DNA of 10,070 nucleotides. It comes from an uncultured Oscillospiraceae bacterium (lineage in GTDB: Bacteria; Bacillota_A; Clostridia; Oscillospirales; Oscillospiraceae). Below are positions 1 through 6,270 of this stretch, one piece after another. The stretch lies in NCBI GenBank assembly GCA_900770015.1, contig CAAGIU010000459.1:1-10070 (forward strand), in the 5' to 3' direction. Numbering within the stretch: position 1 is the first letter of the stretch; each line of letters starts with the position of its first letter. Position numbers and translations under genes: made by a program. The notes under the pieces are model-generated. The model made no database searches, was not told where the DNA came from, and saw nothing but the letters and a program-made list of their open reading frames with translations.

Positions 1-72
1 GTGGATGACACTTCGTCCTTACTGTTTCCGTTTGCAGAAATGTATGATTCCATAGAAAGAGAGGCGATTTAA
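1..72 (+). CDS. C-terminal end of an unidentified upstream gene (partial)
   Basis: Frame 1 is open from the window edge and ends in TAA at 70-72, one base before the ATG of the UvrA-like gene. It encodes 23 residues ending in MYDSIEREAI. The ribosome binding site of the next gene lies inside its last codons, which is the usual arrangement for two genes in one operon. The fragment is too short to name a family. A 24-codon open frame could also occur by chance, so the call rests mainly on the tight spacing. If real, the UvrA paralog is probably transcribed from a promoter outside the window, since none is evident in the first 73 bases. Confidence 0.5.
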   Translation: MDDTSSLLFPFAEMYDSIEREAI

Positions 73-73
73 C

Positions 74-2329
74 ATGGAACAGGATAAAATTTTGATCCGG
101 GGACTTCGGCAGAACAATCTGAAAAATGTCTCTTTGGATATTCCAAAAGGAAAAATCGTGGTGTTTACCGGAGTCTCCGGCTCCGGGAAATCCAGTATTG
201 TCTTTGACACCATCGCCGCCGAGAGCCAGCGGCAGATGAACGAGACCTACACCGCCTTTATGCGGGGCAGGCTTCCCAAATACGAAAAACCCAGGGTGGA
301 GCGCATCGACAATCTCTCCGCTTCCGTCATCGTGGACCAGTCCCGCTTAGGCGGCAACGCCCGCTCCACCGTGGGCACCATCAGCGATATGTACGCGGCA
401 TTGCGGCTGCTCTACGCCCGCATCGGGCAGCCCTATGCGGGAACGGCCTCCTATTTCTCCTTCAACGATCCCAACGGCATGTGCAAGACTTGCTCCGGCA
501 TCGGAAAAATTCTGGATCTGGACATCGAACGGGCCATCGACCCGGGAAAGAGCTGGAATGAGGGCATGATCAATCTGCCCGCCTTCGGCGTGGGAAACTA
601 CTACTGGAAGCAGTACACGGGATCGGGTTTGTTCGATCTGAACAAAAAATACTGCGATTATACGCCGGAGGAGCGGAATCTGCTCCTGTTCGGCAGCAGG
701 CAGCCGGGTGGGCCGAGGGAGAACAAAAAGGTGGAGGGCATCAAGACCCAGTTCCAGCGTCTGTGCCTGATGAAAGGCCCCGAGGAGCAGAATGACCATA
801 CGCTGCGCAAGCTCAATCAGTTCATGGAGGAAAAGCTATGCCCTGCCTGCCGGGGACGGCGGCTGAACGAAAAGAGCCTTTCCTGTAAGGTGGCCGGTTA
901 CAGCATCGACCAGATGTGTGCCATGGAGTTTACGGAGCTGAAAAGGGTGCTGCAAACCGTCACAGACCCCAGAGCAGCCACCATTGTGGATGCGCTGACG
1001 GCTTCCCTGACCCGGATGATCGACATCGGCCTTCCCTACCTTTCCATGGACCGGGAATCGAGCACCCTCTCGGGCGGCGAGGCCCAGCGCTTAAAGCTGG
1101 TGCGCTACATGGGAAGCTCCCTCACCGGCATGACCTACATCTTCGATGAGCCCAGCACCGGCATGCATCCCCGGGATGTGTACCGCATGACCCGTCTCCT
1201 GCAGAGCCTGCGGGACAAGGGGAACACCGTGCTGGTGGTGGAGCACGACAAGGATGTGATCTCCATCGCCGATGAGATCATCGACGTCGGCCCCCTGGCG
1301 GGAAAGAACGGCGGCGAGATTCTGTTCCAGGGCAGCTACGAGGCCCTGCTTCTCTCCGGCACCCGCACCGGAAACGCCCTGAAGCAGATCACACCCCTGA
1401 AAGCCTGTCCCCGGATGCCCAGGGAGTTCCTCCCGGTGCGAAACGCATCGGTACACAACCTGAAGAACGTGTCCGTGGATATCCCTTTGAACGTACTCAC
1501 CGTGGTCACCGGCGTGGCCGGCTCCGGCAAAAGCTCCCTGATCCGGGATGTGTTCGCAAAACAGTATGCTGACCGGGTGGTGCTGGTGGATCAGTCTCCA
1601 GTGACCGCCACCGGCCGGTCCACCCCTGCCACCTTCCTGGGTTTCTTTGACGAGATCCGGAAGGTGATGGCGGAGAAAAACGGCGTGGACGCTTCCCTGT
1701 TCTCCTTCAACAGCAAGGGCGGCTGTCCGGTGTGCGGCGGGCGGGGGCAGATCGTCACGGAGCTGGTGTTCATGGACCCGGTGACCACGGTCTGCGAAGC
1801 CTGCGAGGGCAAGCGGTTCAGCCAGGAAGCCCTGTCGTACCGGTATCACGGGAAAAACATAGTGGAGATTCTGGATATGTCCGCCGGGGAGGCCTATGAT
1901 TTTTTCAAGGAGAACAAGAAGCTTCGCAAAGCCCTGGGGGCCATGCTGGAGGTGGGTCTGCCTTACCTCAGCCTCGGTCAGCCCCTGTCCACCCTCTCCG
2001 GCGGCGAACGCCAGCGGGTGAAGCTGGCCAAATACCTGGATAAAAAGGGCAACATCTATGTGCTGGACGAGCCCACCACCGGCCTGCACGCCTCCGATGT
2101 TCAGAAGGTCATGGAGCTGCTGGACAGTCTGGTGGATCGGGGCAACACCGTCATTGTCATCGAGCACAATCTTGACGTAATGAAGCAGGCGGACTGGCTC
2201 ATCGATGTGGGTCCCGATGGCGGCACAGCCGGCGGAGAAATCGTGTTTTCCGGCACGCCAAGGGAAATGGCAGAGCAGGGAGAGACCATCACGGCGGAAT
2301 ACCTCAGAAAATCCATTATCATCTGCTGA
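74..2329 (+). CDS. UvrA-like ABC ATPase lacking the UvrB-binding domain (UvrA paralog, class II/III type)
   Basis: A 751-residue tandem ABC ATPase of the UvrA family, cytoplasmic and DNA-binding. Seen: Walker A GVSGSGKSS at 33-41, signature STLSGGEAQ at 330-338 and Walker B IFDEP at 356-360 in the first half; Walker A GVAGSGKSS at 480-488, signature STLSGGERQ at 639-647 and Walker B VLDEP near 663-667 in the second. The C-terminal zinc module is complete (Cys551, 554, 574, 577). The first zinc module keeps only one CxxC (Cys137, 140), with a further CxxC at 256/259. Canonical UvrA is about 940 residues. Here the sequence passes from YARIGQPYAG straight to FSFNDP near residue 128, so the UvrB-binding region and the first CxxC pair are absent. 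Such paralogs, including UvrA2 and DrrC-like proteins, are linked to DNA-damage tolerance or resistance to DNA-intercalating drugs rather than core excision repair. The substrate here is unknown. The start has the purine-rich site AGAGAGG about 9 bases upstream. Confidence 0.92.
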   Translation: MEQDKILIRGLRQNNLKNVSLDIPKGKIVVFTGVSGSGKSSIVFDTIAAESQRQMNETYTAFMRGRLPKYEKPRVERIDNLSASVIVDQSRLGGNARSTVGTISDMYAALRLLYARIGQPYAGTASYFSFNDPNGMCKTCSGIGKILDLDIERAIDPGKSWNEGMINLPAFGVGNYYWKQYTGSGLFDLNKKYCDYTPEERNLLLFGSRQPGGPRENKKVEGIKTQFQRLCLMKGPEEQNDHTLRKLNQFMEEKLCPACRGRRLNEKSLSCKVAGYSIDQMCAMEFTELKRVLQTVTDPRAATIVDALTASLTRMIDIGLPYLSMDRESSTLSGGEAQRLKLVRYMGSSLTGMTYIFDEPSTGMHPRDVYRMTRLLQSLRDKGNTVLVVEHDKDVISIADEIIDVGPLAGKNGGEILFQGSYEALLLSGTRTGNALKQITPLKACPRMPREFLPVRNASVHNLKNVSVDIPLNVLTVVTGVAGSGKSSLIRDVFAKQYADRVVLVDQSPVTATGRSTPATFLGFFDEIRKVMAEKNGVDASLFSFNSKGGCPVCGGRGQIVTELVFMDPVTTVCEACEGKRFSQEALSYRYHGKNIVEILDMSAGEAYDFFKENKKLRKALGAMLEVGLPYLSLGQPLSTLSGGERQRVKLAKYLDKKGNIYVLDEPTTGLHASDVQKVMELLDSLVDRGNTVIVIEHNLDVMKQADWLIDVGPDGGTAGGEIVFSGTPREMAEQGETITAEYLRKSIIIC

Positions 2330-2358
2330 TCCAGCTTCATAAGCGCATGAAAAAATGG

Positions 2359-2387
2359 TTGACTTCCGAACGTTCGGTTGCTATACT
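2359..2387 (+). promoter_or_regulatory. tetR promoter with embedded palindromic operator
   Basis: The -35 box TTGACT (2359-2364) and -10 box TATACT (2382-2387) are separated by exactly 17 bases. Inside the spacer lies CCGAACGTTCGG (2366-2377), a perfect 12-bp palindrome. Transcription would start near 2394, giving a leader of about 70 bases before the regulator's ATG at 2464. A palindrome between the two boxes is the standard position for a TetR-family self-repression operator, so autoregulation is the natural reading. Binding by this particular protein is inferred. Confidence 0.85.
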
Positions 2388-2463
2388 ACAAGCGAAAGAA
2401 ACGGATATGTCATTGCGCAAGCAATTACCGGCATTCTGTGATTGCCGCAAAGGAGAAAGGCTT

Positions 2464-3072
2464 ATGGATCGGGGAAACACAAAACGGGAAATTCTGGAAG
2501 CGTCGCTGGAACTGTTCTCGGTGCAGGGATTTGAGGCAACCTCGATTTCCCAAATCGCGGGAGCGGTGGGCATCCGGAAAGCATCGATGTACAGCCATTT
2601 CGAGAGCAAGCAGGCCATTCTGGATGCGCTTGTGAAAGAAGTTTTGGAGCAGTACGCAGAGCATTCGATTTTTGCCAAAACCGACTGGGACAAAAATGAG
2701 GAAAAGCTTCCCCTGACTCCCGGCGAAGCTGTGGAGATGATCCAGGGGCAGATCCGCTACATCATCCATGATCCGTATATCAGCAGGGCCCGGAAAATGC
2801 TGATAATCGAGCAGTTCCAGAATCAGGAGCTGGCCAAGCTGCAGACGAAGCAGAATTATTCCGATGTGATGCAGTATTTTACCGGACTGATCAAGTGTCT
2901 GATCCAAAAGGGCATTCTGGCGGAAGATGACCCGGAGATCATGGCAGCCCAGTTTTGTCTGCCCATTTCCGTGTGGATTAACCTCTGCGACCGGGAGCCG
3001 GAACGGGAGCCTGAGGTCATGGAGCTGGTGAGCAGACATATCCGGCAGTTTTTCAGGGCCTGGAAGAAATAA
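2464..3072 (+). CDS. TetR/AcrR-family transcriptional regulator
   Basis: A 202-residue protein of usual TetR length, acting as a DNA-binding dimer. The N-terminal helix-turn-helix is plain: KREILEASLELFSVQGFEAT at 7-26, then the recognition region ISQIAGAVGIRKASMYSHF at 28-46, a classic TetR_N pattern. The C-terminal ligand-binding and dimerisation half is helical and ends in a basic tail (FFRAWKK); its ligand cannot be read from sequence. The frame is open back to an ATG at 2347, but that start lies upstream of the promoter boxes. The ATG at 2464 has AGGAGAAAGG just upstream (2451-2460) and gives the standard family N terminus, so 2464 is chosen. It has its own promoter with a palindromic operator and is probably self-repressed. 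Plausible targets are itself, the glycine-zipper gene downstream, or unlinked genes. The UvrA paralog lies upstream of its promoter, so control of that gene through this operator is unlikely. Confidence 0.93.
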   Translation: MDRGNTKREILEASLELFSVQGFEATSISQIAGAVGIRKASMYSHFESKQAILDALVKEVLEQYAEHSIFAKTDWDKNEEKLPLTPGEAVEMIQGQIRYIIHDPYISRARKMLIIEQFQNQELAKLQTKQNYSDVMQYFTGLIKCLIQKGILAEDDPEIMAAQFCLPISVWINLCDREPEREPEVMELVSRHIRQFFRAWKK

Positions 3073-3151
3073 AAAACTTTCATCCGGGCATTGCCGCATT
3101 TCATTGGAAGCAGCGGCCCTGAGCTGACAACTTCCGTTTACCGGAATACTG

Positions 3152-3178
3152 CGGCTATGCCCGCCAAGGGCATGGCCG
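3152..3178 (+). terminator. Hairpin downstream of tetR, possible terminator
   Basis: CGGCTATGCCC (3152-3162) pairs with GGGCATGGCCG (3168-3178) around the 5-base loop GCCAA, with a single T-G wobble. The 11-bp stem is strong. The following bases TTCCTCTTGGGTT are only moderately T-rich, so it may be a weak terminator for tetR. It lies about 80 bases past the tetR stop. A smaller perfect hairpin TTCCG-TTTAC-CGGAA precedes it at 3132-3146. Confidence 0.45.
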
Positions 3179-3200
3179 TTCCTCTTGGGTTCGAAAGCTA

Positions 3201-3226
3201 CCGAACGATAGGCAGGATTCTATAAA
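3201..3226 (+). promoter_or_regulatory. Possible second TetR site and promoter for the small membrane protein
   Basis: CCGAACGATAGG (3201-3212) matches the tetR palindrome CCGAACGTTCGG at 10 of 12 positions, including the whole left 7 bases. A -10-like TATAAA follows at 3221-3226, placing the site in the -35/spacer region of a candidate promoter, roughly as in the tetR promoter. The matching -35 (CTACCG at 3198-3203) is poor, so both the promoter and the operator are tentative. Confidence 0.35.
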
Positions 3227-3324
3227 TCTGACACATACCCATGCATTATGTGCCTATATACAGCGGGAATCCTCGTGTAGAATATGGTACGCAAGTCAAC
3301 ACAAATGCAAAGGAGAGACACGCT

Positions 3325-3609
3325 ATGGAAAATGTATTGGACTTTCTTCGGGCTGCCATGCCCTGGGTCGCAATGGGACTGCCGCTGGCTGTGTTTGCCG
3401 CAAGAAGCGCAAAGAAGAAAAACGAGGAAGAACAAACCGACGATTACGGAACCGAAGGCATGTGCCTGGGAATGTGCTTTGGCACAGCCATTGGAACGGC
3501 GATCGGAAACAATACCGGCATCGGCATCTGTCTGGGGATGCTGCTGGGCCTTGCCATCGGATCCGGCATAAAAAAGGAGGATCCGGAGGGAACCGAAGGT
3601 CAAAAGTAA
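3325..3609 (+). CDS. Small glycine-zipper membrane protein, function unknown
   Basis: A 94-residue protein with a hydrophobic N-terminal segment (about residues 6-26), a strongly charged linker (KKKNEEE, 30-36) and two glycine-rich hydrophobic segments (about 45-61 and 65-81), ending in a hydrophilic tail. Glycines recur every fourth residue at 45, 49, 53, 57, 61 and 65, and again at 67, 71, 75 and 79, which is a textbook glycine zipper for tight helix packing in membranes. Residues 46-57 (MCLGMCFGTAIG) and 68-79 (ICLGMLLGLAIG) are an internal repeat, 8 of 12 identical. The frame is open back to 3241, but AAAGGAG at 3309-3315 sits 9 bases before the ATG at 3325, so that start is chosen. I recall similar short proteins in Clostridia but no assigned function. 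Its place right after a TetR gene, with a possible operator upstream, suggests regulation by that protein. A pore, stress-envelope or immunity role would be a guess. Confidence 0.85.
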   Translation: MENVLDFLRAAMPWVAMGLPLAVFAARSAKKKNEEEQTDDYGTEGMCLGMCFGTAIGTAIGNNTGIGICLGMLLGLAIGSGIKKEDPEGTEGQK

Positions 3610-3697
3610 ATTCCCTTGCGCAGATTTCCCAGAAGGAGAAGACACCCTAGCCAAAACAAATAATCTGAATTCAAATCATGAAACGGAGATGTTATTT

Positions 3698-4429
3698 ATG
3701 AGAAGACTTACCGCCCTGCTTCCGGCGCTGATCCTGTGCCTGATCCTGGCAGCGTGCAGCAGGAAAACCGAATTCGTACCGGATGCTCAGGAATACCAAA
3801 CCACGTCAGCCTCTCAGGAGGAAACGGAAGAGACGAATCCGCAAAGCGCCAATACTGCTGCGACGGAAGAATCCATTCAGCTGAATTACGAGCTCATCGG
3901 GCCGTGGCATCTGGACGGGAGCAAGAACGATCTGGATGCCTTTGCCAATTCCCTGGAGCTGTTCCCCGGGTATGGGGAGTGGGGAGCCAGTATGGAAATC
4001 CGCGGAAACGGTGAAATGAGCTGGTACATCGGCGCAGAGAGCTGGCATGGCACATACAGCGTGGAAGCCAATACCCTCCATGCGTTTCTGACCTCGGATA
4101 TGGAGCAAATCCCGCAAAACTGGGATATGCGCATCACCTCGGAAAACGGGACCACCGGGCTGGAAATGGCTTATCAGGATATAACCATCTACTGGGTATA
4201 CGGCGATCAGGAGGAAACCGGGCTTGCCGTCCCGTCCAACTGGGAAAAAGCCACGGAGGACGAGCCATGGAAAGCGGCGCTGGCAGAGGATCTGTTCCAG
4301 AAATACGGCGTGGTACCGGAGTACTATGAGGATCTGGGCAACGGGATCTATCAGGTCTATGTGGAAATAGGCGGCGAGCTCGTCCCCTTTGTCGCAGTCA
4401 ACTCCGCAACCGGCGATTACCACGGCTGA
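3698..4429 (+). CDS. Putative lipoprotein with lipocalin-like and PepSY-like regions
   Basis: A 243-residue secreted lipoprotein. Residues 1-20 form a lipoprotein signal: positive MRR, a hydrophobic core, and the lipobox ILAAC with the modified cysteine at 20. A low-complexity Ser/Thr/Glu/Gln linker follows (about 22-65), typical of a spacer leading away from the membrane. The middle (about 66-165) is rich in Trp, Tyr and alternating beta pattern (IGPWHLDG, WYIGAESWHGTYS) and looks like a small beta-barrel of the kind seen in clostridial lipoproteins. The last 50 residues (DLFQKYGVVPEYYED to FVAVNSATGDYHG) resemble a PepSY-type repeat. Both domain assignments are by eye. An in-frame ATG at 3689 directly abuts the Shine-Dalgarno bases CGGAG (3684-3688); the ATG at 3698 has correct spacing of 9 bases and is preferred. 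It lies 88 bases after the glycine-zipper gene with no terminator seen between them, so they may be co-transcribed. Confidence 0.85.
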   Translation: MRRLTALLPALILCLILAACSRKTEFVPDAQEYQTTSASQEETEETNPQSANTAATEESIQLNYELIGPWHLDGSKNDLDAFANSLELFPGYGEWGASMEIRGNGEMSWYIGAESWHGTYSVEANTLHAFLTSDMEQIPQNWDMRITSENGTTGLEMAYQDITIYWVYGDQEETGLAVPSNWEKATEDEPWKAALAEDLFQKYGVVPEYYEDLGNGIYQVYVEIGGELVPFVAVNSATGDYHG

Positions 4430-4434
4430 CAGCA

Positions 4435-4484
4435 AAGGCGCACAGGCGTCTTTCCCGAATTTGGGAAAGATTCCTGTGCGCCTT
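4435..4484. terminator. Bidirectional two-tier terminator hairpin
   Basis: AAGGCGCACAGG (4435-4446) is perfectly complementary to CCTGTGCGCCTT (4473-4484). Nested inside, TCTTTCCC (4449-4456) pairs with GGGAAAGA (4463-4470) around the loop GAATTT. The structure sits 5 bases after the lipoprotein stop and 18 bases beyond the glgA stop, between convergent genes. On the plus strand it is followed by T-rich sequence (to TTTTCATTTT near 4500); on the minus strand TTTGCTGTC follows. It probably ends both transcripts. Confidence 0.82.
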
Positions 4485-4502
4485 ACTTATGCGGTTTTCA
4501 TT

Positions 4503-5981
4503 TTACCATCTGGTGAGTTCCAGGTACAGATCCTGGTACTGCATGGCAGAGTTCTCCCAGGAGACATCCTTTTCCATATCCCGCTGCACCATCTCATCCC
4601 AAACGGGACGTTCGGTGAAGTAGAGTGCCTTGGCCCGGTTGATGGCGTCCAGCAGCAGGCCGCTTTCGTAGCGGTCGAAGGTGAAACCGTTGCCGATGTG
4701 GAAGTACTGGTTGTAGGGCTCCACGGTATCCTTCAGGCCGCCGGTTTCCCGGACAATGGGGATGGTGCCGTAGTGCATGGCGTTCAGCTGGGTCAGGCCG
4801 CAGGGCTCAAACCGGGAGGGCACCAGCAGGGCATCCGCGCCGGCGTAGATTCTGTGGGCCCGGGCCTCGTCATACTGGATGCAGGCTGCAAAGCTGCCGG
4901 GATAGGCGGCTTCAAAGGCCCGGAAGGAATCCTCATACTGCTTATCGCCGGTGCCGAGGATGACAACCTGGGTGTTCCCATCCATGATCTGCGGAATGAC
5001 GGCGTTGACAAGGTCCAGTCCCTTCTGATCTGTCAGGCGGGAGATCAGGCCGATGACGAATTTGTCTGCATTCTGCTCCAGTCCCAGCTCCTGCTGCAGC
5101 GCCCGCTTGTTCTCCGGCTTTTGGGTCAGAACATTGGTGATATCATAGTGGGCAGGCAGAGCAGGGTCGGTCTGGGGATTCCACATGTCATAGTCGATGC
5201 CGTTGACGATGCCCCGGAGCTTGCCCCTGTGGTAGCTCAGGTGGGACTCCAGATTCTCGCCGTACTCCCAGGTCTGGATCTCCTTGGCGTAGGTGCCGCT
5301 GACGGTGGTGATCCGGTCGGCGTAGGCAAGGCCGCCCTTGAACATATTGGCATCGTTATTGCCCTGCTGCAGATTGTTGTAGCTGAAGACCTCCTGGGGC
5401 AGTCCGGTCCAGCGGCGGATGGTGGGGATATCGTAGATGCCCTGGAAGCGCAGATTGTGGATGGTCAGGATGGTCTTGGCGCCGCCGATTTTGGTAGGCG
5501 CAAACAGCGTGCGCAGAAACACCGGCACAAGGCCCGCCTGCCAGTCGTGGCAGTGGATGATGTCGGGGATCCAGTCCATGTAGTTCAGAGCAGCCAGAGC
5601 GGCCTTGCTGAAATAGCAGTACTTGGGAATGTCGTCCACCAGGCTGGTATAGGGCTTGCTGCCGGAGAACAGCTCCTGATTGTCGATGAAATCGTAGGTC
5701 ACGCCGTCCCAGACGTACTCCATGATGCCCACATACCAGCTTCTTCCGGTTTCGCCCAGGTCCATATAAAAGGAGCCGCGATAGACCATCTTATCCTGAT
5801 ACTTCTGGGGGATGCAGGCGTACCGGGGCAGAATCACCCGGACGTCGCAGTTCATGTCCTTCAGCGCTCTGGGCAGGGCGTACATCACATCACCCAGGCC
5901 TCCGGTCTTCACAAAGGGGTGGCACTCCGAGCCGATAAAGGCGATGCTTCTTCTGGGCGGCATATTGCTGTCATGAATCAT
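4503..5981 (-). CDS. glgA: Glycogen synthase (ADP-glucose:glucan glucosyltransferase, GT5)
   Basis: A 492-residue cytoplasmic enzyme that transfers glucose from ADP-glucose to the non-reducing end of an alpha-1,4-glucan, building glycogen. Seen: the ADP-glucose motif KTGGLGDV at 25-32, with the conserved lysine at 25; IIHCHDWQAG in the N-terminal Rossmann domain; NGIDYDMWNP; the domain-two segment LISRLTDQKGLDL; and the active-site motif RFEPCGLTQLNAM with the conserved Glu at 392, followed by RETGGLKDTV. The length is close to the usual 475-490. Three starts are possible in the same frame (TTG 5999, ATG 5987, ATG 5981). AGGAG at 5994-5990 is 8 bases from the ATG at 5981 but only 2 from the one at 5987, so 5981 is chosen. 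No other glycogen gene (glgB, glgC, glgD, glgP) is in the window, so it is expressed alone here from its own promoter. It converges with the lipoprotein gene across a shared terminator. Confidence 0.96.
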   Translation of the reverse strand: MIHDSNMPPRRSIAFIGSECHPFVKTGGLGDVMYALPRALKDMNCDVRVILPRYACIPQKYQDKMVYRGSFYMDLGETGRSWYVGIMEYVWDGVTYDFIDNQELFSGSKPYTSLVDDIPKYCYFSKAALAALNYMDWIPDIIHCHDWQAGLVPVFLRTLFAPTKIGGAKTILTIHNLRFQGIYDIPTIRRWTGLPQEVFSYNNLQQGNNDANMFKGGLAYADRITTVSGTYAKEIQTWEYGENLESHLSYHRGKLRGIVNGIDYDMWNPQTDPALPAHYDITNVLTQKPENKRALQQELGLEQNADKFVIGLISRLTDQKGLDLVNAVIPQIMDGNTQVVILGTGDKQYEDSFRAFEAAYPGSFAACIQYDEARAHRIYAGADALLVPSRFEPCGLTQLNAMHYGTIPIVRETGGLKDTVEPYNQYFHIGNGFTFDRYESGLLLDAINRAKALYFTERPVWDEMVQRDMEKDVSWENSAMQYQDLYLELTRW

Positions 5982-6014
5982 AGTCATTTCTCCTGTCAAA
6001 ATTCAGTTTGTTCC

Positions 6015-6055
6015 GTAAACAAACGAAAAATGCGGATGTTTTTTCGTTGGTTTGT
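6015..6055 (-). promoter_or_regulatory. Hairpin in the glgA leader
   Basis: AACGAAAAA (6022-6030) pairs perfectly with TTTTTCGTT (6040-6048) around a 9-base loop. After one mismatch the stem is extended by AAAC (6017-6020) with GTTT (6050-6053) and two wobble pairs. It would form about 12 bases after the predicted glgA transcription start and about 20 bases before the Shine-Dalgarno. No poly-U follows on the minus strand, so it is not a standard terminator. It may stabilise the mRNA or be a protein-binding site. Confidence 0.5.
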
Positions 6056-6073
6056 TGGTCTGCTTTCCATACA

Positions 6074-6102
6074 TATATACCACGCGGGAGCAAAAAAGTC
6101 AA
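6074..6102 (-). promoter_or_regulatory. glgA promoter
   Basis: Read on the minus strand, the -35 box TTGACT (6102-6097) is followed by a 17-base spacer and the -10 box TATATA (6079-6074). The predicted transcription start is near 6067, giving a leader of about 85 bases. Box sequences and spacing are close to sigma-A consensus. Confidence 0.75.
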
Positions 6103-6206
6103 TGCCGCAGCTGTGTTTTGTGGCAGCTTCTGGAAAAACACCGCCCCATCAGGCCACAGAACCGTCATATTGATGCCCCCGTCAGAACATTTCCCGGAAC
6201 GATGGC

Positions 6207-6235
6207 TGTACATTTGGGCAAAGAAGGTTTATAAT
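6207..6235 (+). promoter_or_regulatory. Promoter for the beta-CASP/MATE/GH3 operon
   Basis: A perfect -10 box TATAAT (6230-6235) lies 17 bases after TGTACA (6207-6212), which matches the -35 consensus at four of six bases. Transcription would start near 6242, leaving an unusually long leader of about 187 bases before the ATG at 6429 that contains the structured element at 6271-6380. A small hairpin GATGG-GTTT-CCATC lies at 6246-6259. The rest of the divergent gap (6103-6206) shows nothing I can identify. Confidence 0.65.
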
Positions 6236-6270
6236 AAGAATCACGGATGGGTTTCCATCAGCAGATAGGC

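Noticed and set aside
1091..2167. A 358-residue minus-strand open frame opposite the UvrA-like gene.
   Set aside because: It lies wholly inside a well-supported gene, has no recognisable motif and no ribosome binding site.
2347..2463. N-terminal extension of the TetR gene from an ATG at 2347.
   Set aside because: This ATG is upstream of the -35 box of the gene's own promoter. The ATG at 2464 has a good ribosome binding site and yields the standard TetR N terminus.
3241..3324. N-terminal extension of the glycine-zipper protein from 3241.
   Set aside because: The extra 28 residues have no ribosome binding site and are unlike a membrane protein N terminus, whereas AAAGGAG is well placed for the ATG at 3325.
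4606..4620. A CGTTCGG match to the TetR operator core inside glgA.
   Set aside because: It lies in coding sequence, lacks the other half of the palindrome, and a 7-base match is expected by chance in sequence of this GC content.
4389..6173. A 594-residue open frame on the plus strand opposite glgA.
   Set aside because: It mirrors glgA on the opposite strand, is rich in Val, Gly, Leu and His as expected of a complement of a GC-rich gene, has no ribosome binding site, and starts inside the lipoprotein gene. glgA has all its motifs.
6008..6268. Short plus-strand open frames in the divergent gap (for example 6008-6268).
   Set aside because: They have no ribosome binding site, cross the glgA promoter and leader, and the encoded peptides show no recognisable pattern.
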